A stretch of DNA of 64,000 nt from Bradyrhizobium sp. MOS003 (GTDB taxonomy: Bacteria > Pseudomonadota > Alphaproteobacteria > Rhizobiales > Xanthobacteraceae): positions 62,001 to 126,000 of the forward strand of contig NZ_PYFW01000009.1 of NCBI RefSeq assembly GCF_003020125.1, given 5' to 3'. Below are positions 44,772 to 53,845 of the stretch, piece by piece. Made by a program: the position numbers and the translations under genes. The notes under the pieces are model-generated. The model did no database searches and was not told the DNA's origin. It saw only the letters and a list, made by a program, of their open reading frames with translations. How positions within the stretch are numbered: the stretch's first letter is position 1; every line of letters begins with the position of its first letter.

Positions 44772-45000
44772 AGTACTGGCGAAGTTGCAGGAGGTGTTCG
44801 ACGGTATCTTCCTCGAGAAGGTCGAGGCCAAGCCGGAGCTGTTGGCGGCCGAGGTCGAGGAGTGGGACTCGCTCATGCAGATTTCGCTCGTCATCGCCGT
44901 GGAGCAGAAGTTTCGCGTGCGATTCCGCGTTGGCGAAGTCGAGACGGCCCGGAACCTGGGTGAATTCGCCGATCTGATCGCGAAACGGATAGAGCCATAA
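44758..45000 (+). CDS. Acyl carrier protein (FkbH partner)
   Basis: 80 residues. EEWDSLMQISLVIAVEQKF contains the phosphopantetheine attachment Ser38 in the DSL motif. The rest is the usual acidic four-helix ACP (VFDGIFLEKVEAKPELLA...NLGEFADLIAKRI). Its start lies 14 bases inside the FkbH-like gene, so the two are translationally coupled. It should carry the glyceryl unit made by FkbH. It is distinct from the ACP domain of the PKS at 11877-18152. Confidence 0.92.
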   Translation: MKQAEVLAKLQEVFDGIFLEKVEAKPELLAAEVEEWDSLMQISLVIAVEQKFRVRFRVGEVETARNLGEFADLIAKRIEP

Positions 45001-45389
45001 GAACTGGACATCGCAAAAGACGATCGCGGGAATACGCGGCCCGCCACCCTACTTGGTGTCTCTCGCCCGCCTTATGGGCATGACGCGGCACAGCTTCGCA
45101 GAATCGCCGCCGACGCTTGTTCGTCAAGAGCGCGCGGAGCCGCCGGGATCTTCGCCTCCACTGAAGCGGACCCCGCCTTGGGCCGGCTGCATCAACGGGA
45201 GCAGCCGCCAGCAGCTGTTCATGATCCGGAGGCTGACTGGGGACCTAGCCTTTCAAGCGAAATTGACAACCGTGCAGAAAAAAATGCCCCCGATAAATAT
45301 AAATTGTTTTTAAATTAAGTTAACTCCCATCATTTTATTTGTTAAATTTTGTTTATTGCGTGCAAGAAACGACTGCGCGGGAGAACAAC
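45001..45389. promoter_or_regulatory. Gene-free leader with AT-rich promoter tract
   Basis: No credible gene. The last ~100 bases (45290-45360) are strongly AT-rich: ATAAATATAAATTG, TTTTTAAATTAAGTTAAC, TTTTATTTGTTAAATTTTG. They probably form the promoter of the large extracellular protein gene, of the same compositional type as others in this half of the window. Confidence 0.4.
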
Positions 45390-48300
45390 ATGGCAAGCTT
45401 GTTCACCACTCAGGCCCCCGTCCTGACCAACAACACGGATGGAATAGGGGCTGATTATGAGCTTGGGATGCGCTTCACCAGCGACACGTCCGGCGTGATC
45501 CAGGCGATCCGGTATTACAAGGCCTCGAATGAGACCGGCACCCATATCGGCCACATCTGGTCGGCCACCGGCCAGGAGCTGGCGACGGTCACCTTCACCA
45601 ACGAAGGCGCATCGGGCTGGCAGCAAGCGACCCTCGCCACGCCGCTCACCATCACGGCCGGTACGACCTACGTGGTCTCGGTCAATATCAACAGCTACTA
45701 CGTCTCCACCACCCAGGGCTTCGCGTCCGGCATCAGCAATGGAGGCCTGAACGCCCCGGTCGGCGCCGGCGTCTTCGACTACAGCGCGGGCGTCTTCCCG
45801 ACCGCCGCCTATCAGAATGCAAACTATTTCCGCGACGTCGTGTTCGCTGCGGGCTCGACGAACCCCAATCACCCCGGTACGGTGAGCGTCAGCGGGACCC
45901 CGACGCAGAACCAGATTTTGACCGCGACGGTGAGCGATGCGGATGGAGTGCCGGGCACCGTCACCTATCAGTGGCAGCGAAGCACGAACGGCACCACATG
46001 GAGCAACATCACCGGTGCGACGGCGAGCACGCTGACCCTCGGGCAGGCCCAGGTCGGCAGCTTCATACGAGTCAACGCCGTCTACACCGACCTGCTGGGC
46101 AGCAACGAGACCCCGGTGAGCGCCGCGACCGCCACGGCAGTGGCCAACGTCAACGACGTCGGCGTCGTCACGATCAGCGGCACGGCGACCCAGAACCAGA
46201 CGCTGACGGCCAGCGTCACGGATCCTGACGGCGTCCCGGCGAGCATCACCTATCACTGGCAGAGTAGCCCCGACGGCACGACCTGGACCAATCTCACCGC
46301 CACGACATCAACCCTCACCCTCGACAGCAGCCTGGTTGGCAAGCGGATCCGGGTGAACGCCACCTACACCGACCTGCTCGGCACCAGCGAGAACGCAACC
46401 AGCACGGCCACGGCGACGGTGGCAGCTGCGAGTGCCACCACCACCTTGCTCACCACCCAGGCGCCGGTCAACGCCAATGCCACCGACGGGCCGGGCGCGG
46501 ATTATGAGCTTGGGATGCGCTTCACCAGCGACACGTCCGGCGTGATCCAGGCGATCCGGTATTACAAGGCCTCGAACGAGACCGGCACCCATATCGGCCA
46601 CATCTGGTCGGCCACCGGCCAGGAGCTGGCGACGGTCACCTTCACCAACGAAGGCGCATCGGGCTGGCAGCAAGCGACCCTCGCCACGCCGCTCACCATC
46701 GCGGCCGGTACGACCTACGTGGTCTCGGTCAATATCAACAGCTACTACGTCTCCACCACCCAAGGCTTCGCCTCCGGCATCAGCAATGGAGGCCTGAACG
46801 CCCCGGTCGGCGCCGGCGTCTTCGACTACAGCGCGGGCGTCTTCCCGACTGCCGCCTATCAGAATGCAAACTATTTCCGCGACGTCGTGTTCGCCCCGGC
46901 CAACGTCATCGCACTCCTCAACACTTCTACGATCTATGTCAGTGAAGCGGCCGGCACGGCCACCGTCACCGTCGTACGCTCCGGCGACCTCTCGTCTCAA
47001 AACACCATTGAATACACGACGAATGAAATCGGCACCGGCGGAAGTGCGACGGCTGGATCGGACTTCATCCAGCCCACCTTCAATGGTCGGGCAAACACCG
47101 GCCAGATCGTCTTCGCACCGGGAGAGAGCACCAAGAGCTTCACCATCCCCATCGTCAACGATCAACTGATCGAGGGCAACGAAACGTTCGCTGTCGGCCT
47201 TCAAAATCCCGGCGCCGGATCCCTCGGAGCTCCACGCACTGTGCTCGTGACCATCGTCGACGACGACTCACCCGCCACGATCGCAATGGCGGACGTCGCG
47301 GTGAGTGTTGCGGAGAGCACCCCGACAGCGACGCTCACGCTGTTGCGCAGCGGGCCCGTCAATCAAACAGCCACCGTCGGCTATGCGACGAGCAGCGGAA
47401 GCGCACTCGCGGGATCCGATTACACGACCACGTCCGGCACGGTCACCTTTGCCGCCGGACAGGTGAGTCAGACCATCTCGGTGCCGATCATCAATGATGC
47501 GACACCGGAGAACGACGAGACTTTCACCGTCACCTTGAGCAACCCGACGGGCGCCACTCTCGGCGCCCAGGCGACGACGACAGTGAAGATCCTGGATAAT
47601 GACAACCCCGCTCTCGGCAATCTGGTGGGCGAGACAGCCGTGACGGCGCTGAACCAGCCAGTGGCGATGGACTGGACTCCCGACGGCCGCTACATGCTGG
47701 TCGCGGAGAAGGACGGCGTGGTGCGCGTGGTGGACAACGGCACGTTGCGGTCGACTCCACTGATCGACATTTCGAGCGAAGTTAATGATTTCGGCGATCG
47801 CGGGCTACTGGGCATCGCGGTGAACCCAAACTTCGCAAGCAACCATTATGTCTACCTGCTCTACACTTACGATCCGCCCGAGACGGCGACCCAGACCGGG
47901 CTCGCGGCCGCCGATGGCGGCGGCAACCGACCTTCTCGTCTGGTGAGGGTCACTGTCGATCCCACCACAATGATCGCCGATCCGTCCAGCGAAACGGTGC
48001 TGGTCGGCAAGAACAGTATCTGGGCCTATACCAGCAGTCCCGACGCGAACAGCGGCGGCGATCCCAGCATCGTTCCTTCCGGCATCGTCAACGGCACGAC
48101 GATTACGGCTCCCGCGAGTCAGATCGAGGTTGGATCGCAGGACAACGATCCGGATCGGCCCGGCATCCAGAACCAAAACATCCGTGACTATCTCGCGACC
48201 GACAGCGATTCGCACTCCATAGGTGCCGTTCATTTTGGCCCCGACGGCTATCTCTACCTCTCGGTCGGGGACGGCACATCGTACAACTTCGTCGATCCCC

Positions 48301-48974
48301 GTGCAGTGCGCGTCCAGGACATCCACAATCTCTCGGGCAAGCTCTTGCGGATTGATCCTATTACGGGTGAAGGAGCGCCCGGCAATCCGTATTATCAGGC
48401 TGGTGATCCCAACAGCAATCAGTCGAAAGTGTTCTACTACGGCATCCGCAACTCGTACCGCTTCAGCTTCGATCCCGTCACGAATCTGCCTGTGCTTGGA
48501 GACGTCGGCTGGAACAACTGGGAAGAGATCGATACGGGGCCCGCAGGCTCGAACTTCGGATGGCCCTACTTTGAAGGTCCAAACAAAACCGCCAGCTACC
48601 AGAACCTCGCCCAGGCGATCACCTTCTACAACAACGGCAACCGCAACAATTTGTCGGATCCGCCTGCCGTGTTCCCGATCTTACCTCTAAGCCACGGGGC
48701 TCCGGACAACGCCCACGTGATCACAGCGGGAGATTTCTACAATCAGAACACCATGTTCTTCGACGACGTCTACAATGGCACGATCTTCGCCGCGACCTTG
48801 GATGCGAACCGGCAGGTCGCAAGCGTCCAGTTGGTGGACAACGTACAGGGCATTGTGGACCTGCAGAAGGGGCCCGACGGTTGGCTCTACGGTGCCGATG
48901 TCTATGATGGCACGATCCGACGTTGGGTCGACCCCTCGGCCGCCGCCGGGAACGCGCTGCTCCCAGCGTCATGA
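45390..48974 (+). CDS. Large extracellular protein: DUF4082 x2, Ig-like, Calx-beta x2, sugar-dehydrogenase-like propeller
   Basis: 1194 residues from ATG 45390 (GGGAG six bases upstream), no Sec signal. Order: DUF4082 (about 5-153), two Ig-like repeats (VSVSGTPTQNQILTATVSDA and VTISGTATQNQTLTASVTDP), a second nearly identical DUF4082 (about 355-503), two Calx-beta domains (IYVSEAAGTATVTVVRSGDL; VAVSVAESTPTATLTLLRSG), then a ~430-residue soluble glucose/sorbosone-dehydrogenase-like beta-propeller (DRGLLGIAVNPNF, GAVHFGPDGYLYLSVGDGT, GKLLRIDPITG, GYGIRN-like YYGIRNSYRFSFDP). Lack of a signal peptide plus repeated adhesin-type domains suggests export by the type I system encoded downstream. I see no classic RTX nonapeptides. 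Likely surface-bound; catalytic activity is unproven. Confidence 0.85.
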   Translation: MASLFTTQAPVLTNNTDGIGADYELGMRFTSDTSGVIQAIRYYKASNETGTHIGHIWSATGQELATVTFTNEGASGWQQATLATPLTITAGTTYVVSVNINSYYVSTTQGFASGISNGGLNAPVGAGVFDYSAGVFPTAAYQNANYFRDVVFAAGSTNPNHPGTVSVSGTPTQNQILTATVSDADGVPGTVTYQWQRSTNGTTWSNITGATASTLTLGQAQVGSFIRVNAVYTDLLGSNETPVSAATATAVANVNDVGVVTISGTATQNQTLTASVTDPDGVPASITYHWQSSPDGTTWTNLTATTSTLTLDSSLVGKRIRVNATYTDLLGTSENATSTATATVAAASATTTLLTTQAPVNANATDGPGADYELGMRFTSDTSGVIQAIRYYKASNETGTHIGHIWSATGQELATVTFTNEGASGWQQATLATPLTIAAGTTYVVSVNINSYYVSTTQGFASGISNGGLNAPVGAGVFDYSAGVFPTAAYQNANYFRDVVFAPANVIALLNTSTIYVSEAAGTATVTVVRSGDLSSQNTIEYTTNEIGTGGSATAGSDFIQPTFNGRANTGQIVFAPGESTKSFTIPIVNDQLIEGNETFAVGLQNPGAGSLGAPRTVLVTIVDDDSPATIAMADVAVSVAESTPTATLTLLRSGPVNQTATVGYATSSGSALAGSDYTTTSGTVTFAAGQVSQTISVPIINDATPENDETFTVTLSNPTGATLGAQATTTVKILDNDNPALGNLVGETAVTALNQPVAMDWTPDGRYMLVAEKDGVVRVVDNGTLRSTPLIDISSEVNDFGDRGLLGIAVNPNFASNHYVYLLYTYDPPETATQTGLAAADGGGNRPSRLVRVTVDPTTMIADPSSETVLVGKNSIWAYTSSPDANSGGDPSIVPSGIVNGTTITAPASQIEVGSQDNDPDRPGIQNQNIRDYLATDSDSHSIGAVHFGPDGYLYLSVGDGTSYNFVDPRAVRVQDIHNLSGKLLRIDPITGEGAPGNPYYQAGDPNSNQSKVFYYGIRNSYRFSFDPVTNLPVLGDVGWNNWEEIDTGPAGSNFGWPYFEGPNKTASYQNLAQAITFYNNGNRNNLSDPPAVFPILPLSHGAPDNAHVITAGDFYNQNTMFFDDVYNGTIFAATLDANRQVASVQLVDNVQGIVDLQKGPDGWLYGADVYDGTIRRWVDPSAAAGNALLPAS
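45453..45847 (+). repeat. Intragenic direct repeat, copy 1 (DUF4082)
   Basis: About 395 bp nearly identical to 46500-46894 with an offset of 1047 bp. The few differences noted are single bases, mostly silent (AATGAG/AACGAG, CAGGGC/CAAGGC, ACCGCC/ACTGCC). It encodes YELGMRFTSDTSGVIQAIRY to FRDVVF. Confidence 0.9.
46500..46894 (+). repeat. Intragenic direct repeat, copy 2 (DUF4082)
   Basis: Second copy of the 395-bp block at 45453-45847, same orientation and frame. Near identity at silent positions points to recent duplication or gene conversion, or to an active hot spot for domain gain and loss. Confidence 0.9.
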
Positions 48975-49027
48975 CAGCGGGCGCGCCGGCTCTCGACTGT
49001 CCCCCGCTTCCGGCCGCGTGGCAGGAG

Positions 49028-49642
49028 TCACGCTCCTGAACGACCAGGCGTCGCCCACAATTGGCTGTCGCCCGGCGTCTGCATGCGGACCCAGCCATAC
49101 GGAACCCGCGCCCAGGGCTTGATCTCGGGCGTTAGATTGTCGAGGACCAGATCGCCAGTCCTGGCCCGCACCACGAGCACAAGGTGATGGTCTCCGGACC
49201 TGGTGACCACTTCGCTCAACAGCAGGACTCGCGCGGGCCAACCGCGTTGCAGCAGTTCATGACGCTTGCTCACTGCGTAGTCGTTGCAATCGCCTCGATC
49301 CGGGTTAACGACCCACTCCTCACCTGCAAGGCCGAGTTCATTAGGCTCCGGAGCAATGGCGCGGTTCACGGCGCGATTGACTGCTTTCAGCTCTGCCCAC
49401 CGTTGTTTCGTCAGCGGGATCGGCCCGCCGCGGAACGACCGCCGCGGGCGACATTCGGCCTCATAGCGCAGGCAAAACACCGTGTAAGTGAGGGGCGGAA
49501 GGGTCGGGCGTCCCAGCTCGATGTGCGCAAGATCTGCTTGGGGCGCCCTCGGCATGATCAACAATGCCGCACGCGCCCACTGAATGCCACCGATCACGAT
49601 AGCTATGGTTGCCGCGATGACAGGGCCCGAGGTTCGTTGCAT
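49028..49642 (-). CDS. LapG-type transglutaminase-like cysteine protease (BTLCP family)
   Basis: 204 residues. N-terminal hydrophobic segment (GPVIAATIAIVIGGIQWARA) is a signal peptide or anchor, so it works in the periplasm. The catalytic triad fits LapG/BTLCP: Cys119 in DRGDCNDYAV, His153 in DHHLVLVV, Asp168 in LVLDNL. LapG cuts the N-terminal retention region of giant type I-secreted adhesins to release them from the cell surface, and is controlled by the c-di-GMP receptor LapD. The adjacent T1SS genes and adhesin-like proteins support that role. No LapD homologue is seen in the window. GGGGA precedes the ATG. Confidence 0.87.
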   Translation of the reverse strand: MQRTSGPVIAATIAIVIGGIQWARAALLIMPRAPQADLAHIELGRPTLPPLTYTVFCLRYEAECRPRRSFRGGPIPLTKQRWAELKAVNRAVNRAIAPEPNELGLAGEEWVVNPDRGDCNDYAVSKRHELLQRGWPARVLLLSEVVTRSGDHHLVLVVRARTGDLVLDNLTPEIKPWARVPYGWVRMQTPGDSQLWATPGRSGA

Positions 49643-50033
49643 CTGCCGATCCCCATGTGAACGCCAAAGGCGCCCGCCGCCGGCACATCGGCGCCCGATC
49701 GCGCAAAATCGACCATTTTAATATTATACTAATAATTCAATTTAATTTAATTAGCAATAATACATTTAATGTTGGATCGACAAGAAAGTCGCATTGCAGG
49801 GCGCGCAGTGACGCCAGTGGCGCCTGCAAGGACGAATGAGACGGAACGGGAAGGATGAAGGGACCCGGCTTCGGTTGGTCTCGCTGGAAAGCGCCGAAGC
49901 GCGGCGCGGCGCGGACGCGCTTCGCGCCCCTGAGCCGGGCAACGATTTACTGCCTATATAATTTTATTGTTGAATTAATTATTCACCGGGGCCAAATCGT
50001 TGGACAGAGCTTCCTCGGGCAGGATTGTCTCAC
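49643..50033. promoter_or_regulatory. Gene-free region with two AT-rich tracts
   Basis: No convincing gene. AT-rich islands lie at 49715-49775 (TTTAATATTATACTAATAATT, ATTTAATTTAATTAGC, ACATTTAATG) and 49955-49985 (TATATAATTTTATTGTTGAA). The first probably serves the LapG-like gene on the - strand. Confidence 0.4.
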
Positions 50034-50540
50034 ATGCCAGTCGAGCTACTCGTCATTCTGGGAGCTGAAGTTGCAATACTTGGCTTCGTTGCCGCGATGA
50101 CCTTGTACGCCAAGCGGAAGGATGTGCTGAGCAGACGGTCGTTCGATCGACCCGTAGCCTCGCCCAAGGGCAACAGGCACCTAACACGGTCAATCCGTCG
50201 AAAGGCACGCGATTTACTACGATTGACCAGGAGGTGGGGCGACCGCGTCACGTTCGTCCCACCAGATCTCTTGCGGCGCGCTGATCTCACCAGAATGCGG
50301 CGGTGGATCCTTCTCCTTCAAACCAGACTGCAGAAGCCGTTCCGGTTTGAGACGCGCGCTCGCGGCCGGGCACGTCGGCTGCCGATGTTGCCGGCCGCCC
50401 AGCCGTGCTTTCAGAGGCTTTCAGAGGCTGGGCGCAACACCGACGCCCACGGAACGGGCGCCGGTCCCGAATGCGTGCAGTCGAGCGCCAACCGCGATCG
50501 TGCGCCGACTCAGCGCTCCTTGAACGCGCGCTCCGCCTGA
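50034..50540 (+). CDS. Doubtful small membrane protein ORF
   Basis: From ATG 50034, with AGGA nine bases upstream. The first 30 residues form one membrane helix (PVELLVILGAEVAILGFVAA), followed by a very basic region (SIRRKARDLLRLTRRWGDR). The last third overlaps the HlyD-like gene on the other strand and looks unnatural. A short membrane protein or a remnant with a run-on frame is possible. No family recognised. Confidence 0.25.
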   Translation: MPVELLVILGAEVAILGFVAAMTLYAKRKDVLSRRSFDRPVASPKGNRHLTRSIRRKARDLLRLTRRWGDRVTFVPPDLLRRADLTRMRRWILLLQTRLQKPFRFETRARGRARRLPMLPAAQPCFQRLSEAGRNTDAHGTGAGPECVQSSANRDRAPTQRSLNARSA

Positions 50541-51823
50541 TCGTGCAGCGGCTTGAGCAGGTAGGACAGCGCTGTCCGACCGGCCGTCTTGATGAAGACC
50601 TCGACCGGCATGCCGGGCAGCAGCTTGGCCGACCCGAGCTTCGCCAGCTCTTCCGGCCTCAGCAGGACGCGGCCCGTGTAGTAGCTCGTGCCAGCACGCT
50701 GATCCTGTGTAATGTCTGCCGAGACCATGCTGACCTCTCCGTCGATTTCGGGCGTGGTCTTCTGGTTGAACGCTGCGAACCGCATGGTCGCGGTCTGCCC
50801 CACATAGAGCTGGTCGATATCGCGCGGCGCGATCTTGACCTCGATCGCGAGCGAATCCGCATCAGGTACGATCAGCATGATCTGCTCGCCGGGCGAGATG
50901 ACACCGCCGACTGTATGGACGTTCAGCTCATGGACACGGCCGGATTGCGGAGCCCTGATATCGACCCGATTCAGCTGATCAACGGCAGCAGTCTTGCGCT
51001 CGCTCAGTTCGGAAAGTTTCGAGCGCGTTTCGATCAGGTCCTTGCCGACTTCGGTCCGCAGGTCCTGGTCGACCTGAATGACCTGGAGTCCGATTTCAGA
51101 GATCTTGCCCTTCGACTGAGCGATCATGCCGGCGAGCTGGCTGCGCTCGCCCTCGATGCGCGCGGCATCGCGTTCGAGGGCATTTAGCCGCGTGATCGGC
51201 ACCAGATTTTTTTGCCAGAGACTGCGCACGCCTTCCAGCTCCTGGCGGATAAATTCGACTTCCTTCTGCTTGGCCTCGGTCTGCCCCGTATAGCCCTTGA
51301 TCTCGTTTTCGAGTTGCGCGCTTCTCTCCTGCAACTGCGCTTTTTGGCCGCTTCTCGCCTGGCGACGGAGGTCGAACAACTTCCGCTCCGCGGTGATTGC
51401 ACGATTCGCCTCGGAGTTGCTCTCCTTGGCCCGATCGAGCAGCACCTTGGGAAACACAACCTGGTCGGCGCTGTCGCGCTCGGCCTCGAGACGAGCCTGC
51501 CGTGCGAACAGCTCATCGATGCTGTTTGTGACGATCGTCGCGTTCGCGAGCGTCTGAGTCTCGTCGAGGCGGATCAAAATGTCGCCTGCCTTGACCCGGT
51601 CGCCTTGGCGTACGCGCAACTCTCCCACGATCCCGCCTGTGGCGTGCTGGACCTTCTTGACGCTCGAATCCACCACGACCGTGCCTTGGGCGATCACCGC
51701 GCCGGACAATTGGGTCGTTGTCGCCCAGCCGCCGACCCCGAAAGTTACCAAAGCGAGCATGATCATACCTACTATCATGTAACGCTGGATGGATTGCAGC
51801 GCTGGCGCTACCTCGCTATTCAT
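50510..51823 (-). CDS. Type I secretion periplasmic adaptor (HlyD/PrtE family)
   Basis: 437 residues: membrane anchor (about 14-34, YMIVGMIMLALVTFGVGGWA), lipoyl half (VQHATGGIVGELRVRQGDRV), a long coiled coil (about 110-290), second lipoyl half (VDIRAPQSGRVHELNVHTVG) and beta-barrel, ending VFIKTAGRTALSYLLKPLHD typical of PrtE/HlyD. It bridges the inner-membrane ABC protein and an outer-membrane TolC-type channel not encoded here. Its ATG overlaps the TGA of the ABC gene (ATGA). Confidence 0.92.
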   Translation of the reverse strand: MNSEVAPALQSIQRYMIVGMIMLALVTFGVGGWATTTQLSGAVIAQGTVVVDSSVKKVQHATGGIVGELRVRQGDRVKAGDILIRLDETQTLANATIVTNSIDELFARQARLEAERDSADQVVFPKVLLDRAKESNSEANRAITAERKLFDLRRQARSGQKAQLQERSAQLENEIKGYTGQTEAKQKEVEFIRQELEGVRSLWQKNLVPITRLNALERDAARIEGERSQLAGMIAQSKGKISEIGLQVIQVDQDLRTEVGKDLIETRSKLSELSERKTAAVDQLNRVDIRAPQSGRVHELNVHTVGGVISPGEQIMLIVPDADSLAIEVKIAPRDIDQLYVGQTATMRFAAFNQKTTPEIDGEVSMVSADITQDQRAGTSYYTGRVLLRPEELAKLGSAKLLPGMPVEVFIKTAGRTALSYLLKPLHDQAERAFKER

Positions 51824-53751
51824 CGGCCGCCTCCGTGAGCATCGACGACCTTGAGCGGTACTGGATTACGCAACACTTTCTTAAGAACCTCCTCTCTCTT
51901 GCCGAAGGACTGGACCCTGCCCTCGCCGAGGCACAAGACATGGTCCACACCTTCCAGCGCCTTCGGACGATGCGCGACAATCGCGACAATCCCACCCCGG
52001 CGGCGCACGTTCATGATCGCCTCGGTCAAGGCCTCCTCACCCTCGGCGTCGAGATTGGAAGAGGGCTCATCAAGTACGACCAGGAAGGGCTTGCCGTAAA
52101 AGGCGCGTGCGAGCCCGATACGCTGCCGCTGACCCGCCGACAGCGCCAACCCTCCCTCGCCAATCTTCGTGCTGTAACCGTCCGGAAGGGACAGGATGAG
52201 GTCGTGCGCGCCCGCGGCATGCGAGGCTTCCAAAACAGCAGCCGCCGTCGCCTGCGGGTCGAACCGCGCAATGTTCATTGCGATGCTACCGTCGAACAAT
52301 TCGACGTCCTGGGGCAGATAACCGATGTGCTTGCCGAGGGCATCCGAAGACCAGTGATCGAGGGCCGCGTTGTCAAGCCGGATCCTGCCTCGAATGCACG
52401 GCCACACACCCACCAGTGCACGAGCCAACGTCGACTTGCCGGATCCACTCGGGCCGATGATGCCAACCGCCTGCCCGCTCCGCAGTTGGAACGACACTTC
52501 GCTGAGGGTGGGTCTCTCGGAATTGGGGGCGCCGACATAGAGATGCTCGACGGAGAGGCTTTCGGCAGGCGTGGGCAAAGCCAACCGCTCCTCCTCGTGA
52601 GGCAGAAGTTTCAGCAGGTGATCGAGCCGTTTCCCCGATTGCCGCGCGGCTACGAAGCCTTTCCAGTTCGCAATGGCCATTTCGACGGGCGCCAGTGCCC
52701 GCGCGGTGAGGATCGATCCGGCAATGATGATGCCGGCGGTCGATTCCTGGTTGATGACGAGGACGGCGCCAACTGCGAGAACCAGCGATTGCAGGATCGA
52801 CCGGAAAATCTTGGAGGCTCCGCCGAGCCCGTTTGCGACATCGCTGGCCCGCTCATGGGCTGCGAGGTACTTCGCGTTGACATCCCGCCAACGGAAAGCC
52901 GCCTGTTGCCGCATGCCCATGGCCTGCAGGACTTCGGCATTTCGCCGCCCCTCGATAACCAGGGCGGTTCGTGAAACAGCCAGGCGCGAGGACGCCTTTG
53001 CCGGCCCTCGGGTGCGCGTTTCCGTGAGCAGCGTAATGCCGACCAGCACCAGCGCGCCGGCCAGCGCAGTGACGCCAATCCAGAAGTGAAAGAGGAAGCA
53101 GACGCCGAGATAGATCGGCATCCAAGGCAGATCAAACAGCGCCGTCGGCCCTCCGCTCGACAGGAAGCTGCGGACCTGATCGAGGTCCCGCACCGGCTGC
53201 AAGCCATCGCCATCGGCCCTGGTCTTGAGAGGCAGACGAACAAGCGCGTCGAATATGCGCAGGCTGAGCCTTTCATCGAAATACCGGCCGACGCGGGCAC
53301 TGATCCTGTTCCGGACAAGGTCCAGCCCACCCTGAAACAGGTAAAGCACCGTCGCCAGAACCATCAAGGCGATCAGAGTCGGTATGCTGCGACCGGGCAG
53401 CACTCGATCATAGACCTGCAGCATGAAGAACGAGCCGGTGAGCATCAGGAGATTGCTCATCCCGCTGAAGGCCGCGAGAGCCCAAAAAATCCGGCGGCAA
53501 GACCGCAGGAAAGCCGTCAGCTCTGACTGAGACTCGTCATGATCCTCCGCCGGCCGGGGGCGACCAGCGAATATCCGTTGCCGCAGCGCTTCGACCGGGC
53601 GCTTTGCCCAAGCGATCAGTTGCGGCGTCCGCACTTCGACGTCTTCCGCCCACTGCCGACCGAGGGACCAGAGTCCCGATATGTGCACAAGAGAGATTCG
53701 ATATAGATCCGCAGGCGGGGGGGATCCCCCCCGCCGTCCAAAGTCAATCAT
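51820..53751 (-). CDS. Type I secretion ABC transporter, permease-ATPase (PrtD family)
   Basis: 643 residues. Six helices (about 90-355) precede an ATPase domain: Walker A GPSGSGKST (433-441), signature LSAGQRQR (537-544), Walker B FLVVLDEPSSNLD (556-568) and AHRPKAL switch region. No N-terminal C39 peptidase domain is present, as in PrtD/RsaD-type exporters for RTX-like proteins. AAGG precedes the ATG. The first ~80 residues are longer than usual and begin across a perfect GC palindrome. The upstream secreted protein gene (53846-56383) is the obvious substrate. Confidence 0.92.
   Translation of the reverse strand: MIDFGRRGGSPPPADLYRISLVHISGLWSLGRQWAEDVEVRTPQLIAWAKRPVEALRQRIFAGRPRPAEDHDESQSELTAFLRSCRRIFWALAAFSGMSNLLMLTGSFFMLQVYDRVLPGRSIPTLIALMVLATVLYLFQGGLDLVRNRISARVGRYFDERLSLRIFDALVRLPLKTRADGDGLQPVRDLDQVRSFLSSGGPTALFDLPWMPIYLGVCFLFHFWIGVTALAGALVLVGITLLTETRTRGPAKASSRLAVSRTALVIEGRRNAEVLQAMGMRQQAAFRWRDVNAKYLAAHERASDVANGLGGASKIFRSILQSLVLAVGAVLVINQESTAGIIIAGSILTARALAPVEMAIANWKGFVAARQSGKRLDHLLKLLPHEEERLALPTPAESLSVEHLYVGAPNSERPTLSEVSFQLRSGQAVGIIGPSGSGKSTLARALVGVWPCIRGRIRLDNAALDHWSSDALGKHIGYLPQDVELFDGSIAMNIARFDPQATAAAVLEASHAAGAHDLILSLPDGYSTKIGEGGLALSAGQRQRIGLARAFYGKPFLVVLDEPSSNLDAEGEEALTEAIMNVRRRGGIVAIVAHRPKALEGVDHVLCLGEGRVQSFGKREEVLKKVLRNPVPLKVVDAHGGGR
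53714..53735. repeat. Perfect 22-bp GC palindrome at the 5' end of the T1SS ABC gene
   Basis: GGCGGGGGGGA and TCCCCCCCGCC are perfect reverse complements with a central GATC. The palindrome covers codons 6-13 of the given ABC reading frame. Homopolymer runs of seven G and seven C inside a start region could stall translation or slip during replication. Confidence 0.8.
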
Positions 53752-53845
53752 GGGTGCCGCCTTTGAACCATGCCTTTATCGGAAGATCCCCCAAGAGATC
53801 CCCAAGGCAGTTGTTGAGTACTGCTCTGTGTGGTTACCCCGTCCC

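Noticed and set aside
45339..45389. Upstream extension of the DUF4082 protein
   Set aside because: The extra 17 codons lie in the AT-rich promoter tract; ATG 45390 has a good ribosome-binding site.
45453..46894. CRISPR-like or transposon repeat
   Set aside because: The two 395-bp blocks are in-frame protein domains within one gene; no spacer pattern, terminal repeats or transposase.
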